From Nonomuraea sp. SYSU D8015 (GTDB lineage Bacteria > Actinomycetota > Actinomycetes > Streptosporangiales > Streptosporangiaceae), in contig NZ_VJYI01000044.1 in assembly GCF_008065375.1 (NCBI RefSeq), forward strand, positions 1 to 39,034: a DNA stretch of 39,034 nucleotides. Reading direction: 5' to 3'. This document shows, piece after piece, positions 33,390 to 39,034 of the stretch (positions within the stretch are counted from its first letter, which is position 1; each line of letters begins with the position of its first letter). Under the pieces are notes generated by a model. That model was given only the letters and a program-made list of their open reading frames with translations, ran no database searches and was not told the origin of the DNA. The translations under genes and the position numbers were made by a program.

Positions 33390-33742
33390 CACCGCCTCAC
33401 ACCTCCGCACTCACAGTGGAAGGCGGTTTTCTCGATCAAACAGTCACGACCGCAAACGCCCAGCTCAGACACTCTCTGAGGAGGAGGAGCTGCACCCAAC
33501 CCGTTTCCGAGACGCACCCGCAGCCCGTCAGTCCTAGATCAACTCCTGGGCGTTGTTTTCGCCGGAAGCCACGGACGGTGCCCCACGCGCTGACATCCGT
33601 GTTGAGCGACAGTCGAATGGGCTCTGGCTCGCTCTCGCACTCCAGATCCCGGCACCACCACGGCGGCTCGTCGCGGGGGTGTTGCTCGTCCACCATCTCT
33701 CGCCCAGCCGCAGTCCACAGGGTGTGGCCTAGGCTGAGATGC

Positions 33743-34387
33743 ATGATCAAAAGCCGGTACGATGCGTTAGGCGTGATCAGCGTGCTGAGCTGGGTTGTGG
33801 TCATCACAGGCCGGTACCTTCTGTGGCTCGAGTACGACGACCGTCACCTCGAGAAGCTCATCCTGATGTCAGCACACGTCGTCGCGGCGATCTCCACGAT
33901 GGTATGGGTGCTGCTGGCACGTGGCGGTAGTACCAAAAAATACGTGGCGATTACGGGGATAATCGGACTGACTGTCCTCGTTGCGCTTCTCCCCTGGAAC
34001 GGCATCTTCGCGCGAACATGGTTCGCGGCGCATCACAGCAGCTTCACTGCCCTGGCCGTACTGGCCGAAGGCAGAAAACTGAAGACGGATATGCCTGAGG
34101 ACGGGTGGGTTGAGCTGCCCGGCCGGTTCGACCATCTGGCCCCCGGCCGGAACGCTGCGGAGGATGGTCCCTTCGATTCTCATCCCGGACGTGTTCTCAT
34201 CCTCGGCCTGTCGCACGACGAGGTGCCGGAGAACTCGTTCCTCTACGTCTACGATCGGCCTGATGCGGCGCGGGTGAACCCATGTGAGCTCAAGGGAACC
34301 GGCTTCCAGGCGTATTACCGGTGTACTGGTCTGGGCGAGCGATGGTGGTGGTTGCAACGCAGGCCGGACTATCTGGATCGCAGATAG
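33743..34387 (+). CDS. Membrane protein of unknown function
   Basis: From the ATG at 33743 the gene gives 214 residues. Three membrane helices lie in the first 90 residues (ALGVISVLSWVVVITGRYLL, LILMSAHVVAAISTMVWVLL, YVAITGIIGLTVLVALLPW). A soluble domain of about 125 residues follows, with two Cys (NPCELKG, YYRCTG) and an aromatic-basic end (GERWWWLQRRPDYLDRR). No family is recognised. There is no clear Shine-Dalgarno sequence, so it may be leaderless. Third-position GC is lower than in neighbours, which suggests a different origin. Confidence 0.6.
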   Translation: MIKSRYDALGVISVLSWVVVITGRYLLWLEYDDRHLEKLILMSAHVVAAISTMVWVLLARGGSTKKYVAITGIIGLTVLVALLPWNGIFARTWFAAHHSSFTALAVLAEGRKLKTDMPEDGWVELPGRFDHLAPGRNAAEDGPFDSHPGRVLILGLSHDEVPENSFLYVYDRPDAARVNPCELKGTGFQAYYRCTGLGERWWWLQRRPDYLDRR

Positions 34388-34529
34388 TAGCCGCCACCGA
34401 TGAACACGCTCCGTGACGGGATCATCGAGAGTGAGACAGAGCGGCCGAATGTCAGTGACTCGCGACAGCAGAGGTCAGCGGCTGGAGAGCCGCGGTGAGG
34501 GCTGTCCTCACGTCCGCTGACGGGCTTGC

Positions 34530-34935
34530 GTGCATCGCGCGGACGCGGCTGCGGCGCTCGGCATGCGATACGAGCTGGCGCCGGAGCTTGCCGTTGCGGC
34601 CACCGAGGACTGGCTGGACACGATGACTTCCCGCGGCTACTGGGAGAACAGGCCGGACTTCGCCGATGCGATGCGCGGCGGCGGCCAGACCCTGCATTTC
34701 CACGCGACCGACGCCCCCGGGGAGTGGCTGGCACGCCGGGAACCGGACAGGGTCGTCCTGGAACGCACGCACGCCAAGGCAGACGTCGCGGTACGCGGCC
34801 CAGCCGCCGAACTACTGCTGGTGCTCAGCAGGCGTCGCCCGCTGGATGCGGCTTCTACGCTGGAACTGCAGGGCGATCGGGCACTGTTCGACCACTGGAT
34901 CGAGCACATGGACTGGGTCACCGACGCTGACCCGC
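34530..34935 (+). pseudogene. Mycothiol-dependent maleylpyruvate-isomerase-family remnant (C-terminal domain)
   Basis: The frame reads VHRADAAAALGMRYELAPEL, GGGQTLHFHATDAPGEWLARREPD and AAELLLVLSRRRPLDAASTL and ends near DHWIEHMDWVTDA. These are typical of the C-terminal MDMPI domain in actinobacterial mycothiol-dependent proteins. The N-terminal metal-binding domain is missing, and the natural stop after VTDA has been lost by frameshift, since the frame runs on into low-quality sequence. About half the usual protein remains. Confidence 0.7.
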
Positions 34936-35148
34936 GCTTGGACGCGACTTCGCGCCCAGAGATCCATGGTGGCGATCGTCTCCGTCGCCCCGGGGCGTCC
35001 AGGCCCTCCGCCCACCCTGCGCGCCGACCCGGTTCACGGTGCCCTGAGCATCCGCCGGACACGGCGTCGGGCGCGGCGTACTGTTACGGTCCGATCATCC
35101 GAAGGGAATCGTCTCACCCTCCGGACGCCGGGGCGCGTTTTCACATTC

Positions 35149-35159
35149 GTGAAACTTTC
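35149..35159 (+). promoter_or_regulatory. TGAAASTTTCA palindrome, site C
   Basis: TGAAACTTTCA lies 140 bp before the start of the small secreted-protein gene at 35299, the position expected for an operator. It is identical to site B upstream of the other small secreted protein. Confidence 0.5.
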
Positions 35160-35298
35160 AGCATTCCGCACGCCGCATCGTGGGCGAACGCGGCGGCGGC
35201 CAGCCGAATCTGGTGTGGCCGCAATTACGGATCTACGTTGACGTCGTGGCGCGCCAGGCGCCGCGATCCCTCTACGTCCGACGAATTAGAGAGGCCAG

Positions 35299-35640
35299 AT
35301 GGAATCTCGCACAGACAGCCGCAGGAGAGCGCTCCTTTGGCGCGTATCGGCCGCGTCCCTTGTCACGGTGACGGCGCTCGGTCTCGGCGCGGTGGCGGCC
35401 GACGCCGCCACCGATCAGTCCGCCATGTCCTACACGGTTCCGCGTTCGGCGAGCGCGGTGGGCCAGGGCCGGACCTGGGACGTGGCCAAGCACAACGGCG
35501 CACAGCAGGCCAGGGCGGCGGTGCTGGCGGCGGGCGGTGACTGCACGAACTGGTCGCAGACCGATCGCGCTCTGTTCATCGCGCCGGACAGCTCCTGGTA
35601 CGTCTACGAAGTGACCGTCTCGGCCCTCTGCGTGCACTGA
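35299..35640 (+). CDS. Small secreted protein (unknown function)
   Basis: A 113-residue exported protein. Residues 1-37 are a signal peptide (TDSRRRALLWRVSAASLVTV, then TALGLGAVAADA). The mature part has two Cys (GGDCTNW, ALCVH), likely one disulfide, and a C-terminal beta-like region (WYVYEVTVSALCVH). GAGAGG lies just ahead of the ATG. It is intact and probably monocistronic. The family is not recognised. A TGAAACTTTCA palindrome lies upstream. Confidence 0.75.
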   Translation: MESRTDSRRRALLWRVSAASLVTVTALGLGAVAADAATDQSAMSYTVPRSASAVGQGRTWDVAKHNGAQQARAAVLAAGGDCTNWSQTDRALFIAPDSSWYVYEVTVSALCVH

Positions 35641-35853
35641 CCCGTCGGAGGCGAGCATGTGCCCGCCGTCGCGGACAGGCCCCACACGCGTGAGACGGCC
35701 CCCTTGAGGAAGTGGCTCACCCCGCCCACGATCAGATGGCCGACGTCGGCGCCACGGTGTGCTCGAACTCACCCGAATCCGCTCGAAGGAGTGGACCTGT
35801 CCCGGCACACTGGGCGAATGGATGTGCCGGCCGGGTAGCCGCTGCTCGAACTC

Positions 35854-36555
35854 CTAGCTGGACAACCGGTGGTCGTCGTTGGTGGCCGTCACGCGCAAAG
35901 CCGTGCCGGGGTGGGCCCACTCGGTGTCGGTCATCCGGAGCATGCGCACCCCGATGGCACCCGACCCGGCCAGGTACAGCAGCCCTCCGGCCACCGTGCC
36001 GACCCAGAATATGGGCGCGGTGAACATGCCCACCAGCATGGCGAACGGGGCCCACCACGGCGCATGGCGGCAGTAGGCCAAGACCAGGCCGAGCAGGAAC
36101 AGCCCCGCCAGCCCAGCGAAGCCCGGGATCTGGAAGCCGAACACGGCCCCGGGATCGGCCAAGGCCCGATCGCCCAGCGCGGTGCCGGTGAAGGGGCCCA
36201 GCTCACGCTCCAGCCGGGCGTAGAAGAAGTCGCCCAGCATGAGGGCGGAGAAGTTGACCACGCCCAGCAGCGCGAGAGCGCCCGCGATGTGCCCGAGCAG
36301 CACCGTGCGCCGCCGCACGAGGTGGATCATGCCGATCACGCCCGGCACGAGCAGCACCCAGCTCCAGTGCAGGATGGCCGCGCTCAGCGAAACCTGTTCC
36401 AGGTGCCGCCCGTAGGCGCCGACCGCATCGGCGTTGCTGTCCAGCCGCAGCGCGGGATCGGCGAGAATCCCCGCGACGTACGTGACCGGCGCGGCGATGA
36501 GGCACATCCCGGCGGCCAGGCGGCGGAAACGGATCGGGTCGGACAGCGGTGACAC
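35854..36555 (-). CDS. Polytopic membrane protein (unknown function)
   Basis: A 233-residue protein with about six helices (AAGMCLIAAPVTYVAGIL, ILHWSWVLLVPGVIGMIHL, LGHIAGALALLGVVNFSALML, FAGLAGLFLLGLVLAYC, PFAMLVGMFTAPIFWVGTVAG, LLYLAGSGAIGVRML). It is annotated-style hypothetical; I do not recognise a function. The start is placed at the GTG at 36555 because GGAGG lies 6 nt upstream; the ATG at 36561 touches that ribosome site directly. It follows the histidine kinase on the same strand after 112 bp and may be a target or partner of that two-component pair. Confidence 0.75.
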   Translation of the reverse strand: MSPLSDPIRFRRLAAGMCLIAAPVTYVAGILADPALRLDSNADAVGAYGRHLEQVSLSAAILHWSWVLLVPGVIGMIHLVRRRTVLLGHIAGALALLGVVNFSALMLGDFFYARLERELGPFTGTALGDRALADPGAVFGFQIPGFAGLAGLFLLGLVLAYCRHAPWWAPFAMLVGMFTAPIFWVGTVAGGLLYLAGSGAIGVRMLRMTDTEWAHPGTALRVTATNDDHRLSS

Positions 36556-36667
36556 GGGCATCCTCCTTCATCGGCGACGAACCGTCGCCGCGGAAGGACA
36601 CTAAGGCGGGCCGCTCACAGTGGTCGTCCACCTGACGGGCGACCTCCTCTCCGCAATGGTGCGGGGC

Positions 36668-37867
36668 TCAGCCGAGCGGAAACCTCGCTCGTACGCAGTA
36701 ACCGCGCCCGCCCGGCGCGGGCCCTGCGGTCAGTTCGCCGCCGAACATCGCCACCCGCTCACGCATCCCGATCAATCCATGCCCGCCACTGTGGCCACCG
36801 CCGTCGCCTCTGCCGTCATCGACGACCTCGACAATCAGCGCGCCGGGCGAGTAAGTGACCGTGACGTCGATGCGGCTCGCGCGAGCGTGCTTGAGCGCGT
36901 TGGTCAGTGCCTCCTGGACCACCCGGTACGCCGACAGATCAAGCCCCGGCGGCAACGGCCGCGGCCGCCCCTCCACGCTTACGCTGACCGCCACGCCCGT
37001 GTCCTGGACCTGCGCGACCAGCGTGTCGAGTTGGTCCAGCCCGGCGGATGGCGGCTGGACGCCCGTCCCGCCGGGATCGCGCAGCATGCCGAGCATGAGC
37101 CGCAGCTCTTCCACGGCCTCGCGGCCCGCCCGCTCGACGCCGAGCAGCAGGTCGCGCTCGCGCTGCGCCTCCTCGCCCAGCATCGTCCGCACCCCGCCCG
37201 CCTGCAGGGTCATCAGGCTGACGTTGTGCGAGACGATGTCGTGCAGTTCGCGGGCGATCCTGGCCCGTTCCCCGGCCACGGCCTGCCTGGCCCGTTCCTC
37301 GCGCTCGGCCTCCAGCCGGGCGGCCTGCTTCGCCAGGCGCAGCGTCTCGTCGATCTGGCGGCGAAGCAGGATGCCGCTGACGTACGCGACGCCGATGAAG
37401 ATGGCGCTGATCAGCACCTCGGCCAAGTCGTTGTACTGGAAGGTCTGCAGGAAGAGGTAGGCGAGCAGCACGCAGGCGAGGCCGGCCGCCCCGCGCCGGC
37501 TGCGCAGGTCCGCCACGCTGGCCACGGTGTGCACGAGGATGAGGGTGGAGTAGAAATGCCAGGCGGGGTAGTAAAGGCCGCCGGTGACCGCCCGTACGCC
37601 CACACCGATGGCCACCAGCACCAGCAGCGCGCCCACGGGGAATCTGCGGCGCACGAGCAGGAGCGCCCCGGCGGCGACGGCGCCTGCAGCGAGCGGCACG
37701 GGGTGGCGGATCTGGCCCGGCTCCAGCCCCTGCCGCCCGAACGACTCGACCTGCCCGGCCACCGCTACGGCGAGAGCGAGCAGGAGGTCCATCCGGCTCG
37801 GCCGCCATCCGCCGGGCAGGCGGAGTCCAGCCAGAGGCCGCCGACTGCCTCGGGCGCGCGGTATCAC
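36668..37867 (-). CDS. NarL-type sensor histidine kinase (DesK-like layout)
   Basis: A 399-residue kinase. About six hydrophobic segments lie between residues 25 and 167, with no extracellular domain, as in DesK/LiaS-like sensors. HisKA_3 carries the phospho-accepting His209 in ARIARELHDIVSHNVSLM. The HATPase domain shows YRVVQEALTNALKHARAS (N box), VDDGRG and GHGLIGMRERVAMFGG. The GTG start at 37867 overlaps the response-regulator stop by 4 nt (GTGA), so the order regulator then kinase forms one operon. The signal is unknown; cell-envelope stress is the usual role for this layout. Confidence 0.93.
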   Translation of the reverse strand: MIPRARGSRRPLAGLRLPGGWRPSRMDLLLALAVAVAGQVESFGRQGLEPGQIRHPVPLAAGAVAAGALLLVRRRFPVGALLVLVAIGVGVRAVTGGLYYPAWHFYSTLILVHTVASVADLRSRRGAAGLACVLLAYLFLQTFQYNDLAEVLISAIFIGVAYVSGILLRRQIDETLRLAKQAARLEAEREERARQAVAGERARIARELHDIVSHNVSLMTLQAGGVRTMLGEEAQRERDLLLGVERAGREAVEELRLMLGMLRDPGGTGVQPPSAGLDQLDTLVAQVQDTGVAVSVSVEGRPRPLPPGLDLSAYRVVQEALTNALKHARASRIDVTVTYSPGALIVEVVDDGRGDGGGHSGGHGLIGMRERVAMFGGELTAGPAPGGRGYCVRARFPLG

Positions 37868-38520
37868 GTCTCGCCAGGGCGTACGATGCCGGACTCGTAG
37901 GCCAGGACGACCGCCTGCACACGATCGCGGAGGCCCAGCTTGTGCAGGATCTGGGCGACATGGCTGCGGATCGTGGCCTCCCCGACACCGGCCTCGGCGG
38001 CGATCTCCCGATTGGACAGCCCACGCGCCAGCAGGAGCAGCACGTCGCGCTCGCGCTCGGTGAGCGTGCCCAGCTCCGGCGGCGGCACCAGCACTGGCCG
38101 CGCGGCGAAGGAGGCGATCAGCCGCATGGTCACCGCAGGATCGATGAGGCCGTCCCCCGCCGCCGCGACCCGTATCGCCTCGACGAGATGCTCGGGCGGC
38201 GAGCTCTTCAGCAGGAACCCGTTGACGCCGGCGCGCAGCGCCTGCTGCAGGTTGTCGTCACTGCCGAACGTCGTCAGCATCACGATCCTGGGCGGCGCAG
38301 GGTCGGCGAGCAGCGTGCGGGCGGCCTCCAAGCCGTCGACGACCGGCATCGCCAGGTCCAGCAGCAGCACGTCGGGACGCTCGCGCCGGGCGACGGCGAT
38401 GGCCTGGTGTCCGTCGGCCGCCTCGCCGACCACCTCGATGCCGTCCGCGTTCTCCACGACCAACCGCAAGCCCATCCTGATCATGGCGTGGTCATCGGCG
38501 ACGACCAATCTGATCGTCAT
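37864..38520 (-). CDS. NarL/LuxR-type response regulator
   Basis: A 218-residue regulator with receiver residues D9-D10, phospho-acceptor D55 in LLLDLAMPV and K105 in GFLLKSS. The LuxR-type helix-turn-helix near 150-210 reads LTERERDVLLLLARGLSNREIAAEAGVGEATIRSHVAQIL. The ATG at 38520 starts directly at the receiver domain; longer in-frame starts up to 38802 add an Arg-rich stretch that is not family-like. It is the first gene of the operon with the kinase. Confidence 0.92.
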   Translation of the reverse strand: MTIRLVVADDHAMIRMGLRLVVENADGIEVVGEAADGHQAIAVARRERPDVLLLDLAMPVVDGLEAARTLLADPAPPRIVMLTTFGSDDNLQQALRAGVNGFLLKSSPPEHLVEAIRVAAAGDGLIDPAVTMRLIASFAARPVLVPPPELGTLTERERDVLLLLARGLSNREIAAEAGVGEATIRSHVAQILHKLGLRDRVQAVVLAYESGIVRPGET

Positions 38521-38907
38521 CGCGGGTTCCGCTTGAGTGCGAGCACGGCCCGACCTTATCCACCCAGGAAGGCGGCCACGACGGCTGCAACGCGGAGCCG
38601 CCCGCGCCCGGTCTCCGCCGTGCGGCGGAGCCCTCCTCCGCCGCAAGACTGGTGCCGCACCCGGAGCCCGCGCTCGCCCCCCGCACCGCCTCGGTGGCCA
38701 CCATCGCCGGCACCGTCCGCAGCCGCCAGTCCACGGTCGCCGACTACCGCCACGCCGCCCGCACCGCCTGACCCTCCGGCGCTGATGTCGAACCGGTGTC
38801 ACGACCGCACCGCGTCCCAGCCCCGCCTCGCGCCGCTGCCACAGGGCTCCTGGCCTGGGCGAACCATCCCGAGCAGTCGCCCGCCAAGATCGCCAGGGAC
38901 GTAAGGG
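38521..38907. other. Upstream region of the regulator-kinase operon, gene remnants only
   Basis: About 390 bp without an intact gene. Plus-strand pieces such as ATIAGTVRSRQSTVADYRHA (before a TGA near 38771) and GLLAWANHPEQSPAKIARDV (near 38845-38905) look like ends of unrelated proteins. The promoter of the response regulator must lie close to 38520-38600, but I cannot point to it. Confidence 0.3.
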
Positions 38908-38932
38908 TGAGGAGCCCCGCGTTCTCCGGACA
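38908..38932 (-). repeat. Terminal inverted repeat of an IS3-family element (candidate)
   Basis: On the minus strand TGTCCGGAGAACGCGGGG lies about 18 nt after the transposase stop, the position and TGTCCG start typical of IS3-family ends. The partner repeat is outside the window, so this is a candidate only. Confidence 0.5.
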
Positions 38933-38949
38933 GCTTCCTGATGATCACT

Positions 38950-39034
38950 TCATGCTGCGAGCTGCTGGCTCAGGTACTCGTTGTGGACCTCAAGCGGAGT
39001 CCGGTACCCGTTTGCGGAATGAAGCCTGCGCCGA
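38950..39034 (-). CDS. IS3-family transposase, C-terminal end (partial)
   Basis: The frame reads RRRLHSANGYRTPLEVHNEYLSQQLAA to a TGA at 38950-38952. RRRLHSANGYRTPLE is the conserved end of the IS3-family OrfB integrase core (R-R-HS-LGY-SP--). The rest of the element lies beyond the right edge of the window. Confidence 0.85.
   Translation of the reverse strand, partial: RRRLHSANGYRTPLEVHNEYLSQQLAA

Overview
The window is GC-rich DNA from an actinobacterium. GTG starts are common, 4-nt stop/start overlaps recur, ribosome sites are short GGAGG-type, the sugar transporter has no ATPase gene beside it, and there is a remnant of a mycothiol-dependent enzyme. The genus cannot be fixed from sequence alone. 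About half the window is intact genes. The rest is decaying DNA: truncated or frameshifted genes, remnants of six insertion-sequence families or relatives (ISAs1, IS1634, IS256, ISKra4, IS3 and an unassigned repeat), and a tRNA-Met 3' half beside an integrase fragment. This looks like an accessory or chromosome-arm region that has taken repeated insertions and deletions.

Layout. 1-4.3 kb: the end of an unknown gene, a broken P-type ATPase, an intact TerC-type membrane protein and a dead ISAs1 transposase. 4.3-11.4 kb: a membrane and ion-homeostasis cluster. On the minus strand are NfeD plus an SPFH protein, a CPA1-type cation/proton antiporter with a KhtT-like regulatory gene carrying a premature stop, and a second SPFH protein. 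Divergent from these are a NarL-type histidine kinase, its response regulator and a frameshifted ArsB/NhaD-type permease. 11.4-13 kb: remnants (NUDIX hydrolase, arabinose-binding AbfB module, signal peptide).

13.1-19.6 kb: an intact alpha-galactoside locus. A LacI-family regulator precedes two oppositely oriented operator-like sites, then a GH36 alpha-galactosidase, a lipoprotein solute-binding protein and two ABC permeases. The ATPase is presumably a shared MsiK-type protein encoded elsewhere. 19.6-22.9 kb: a graveyard of polysaccharide-lyase, CBM, sugar isomerase, oxidoreductase, IS256 and methyltransferase pieces. 22.9-24.5 kb: an intact DJ-1/PfpI protein, then a lower-GC stretch with repeated motifs, a minus-strand terminator, the tRNA-Met att-like remnant and the integrase piece. 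24.9-27.1 kb: a GH43-like remnant with LacI-type operator palindromes and an intact secreted GH27 alpha-galactosidase with a ricin-type lectin domain, ending in a perfect 11-bp hairpin.

28-35.7 kb: two small secreted proteins, each preceded by the same 11-bp palindrome, an RsbW-like kinase facing a STAS antagonist tail to tail, a metallo-beta-lactamase-fold enzyme with an in-frame 3 x 30-nt repeat, ISKra4-type debris, a membrane protein and a mycothiol-enzyme remnant. 35.8-38.5 kb: a response regulator and histidine kinase pair followed by a membrane protein. The window ends in the C-terminus of an IS3 transposase.

The best-supported theme is galactoside and plant-polysaccharide use under LacI-type control. 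The most unusual arrangements are the SPFH/NfeD-antiporter-two-component cluster and the three dispersed copies of the TGAAASTTTCA palindrome. I did not find a clearly new defence or mobile system.
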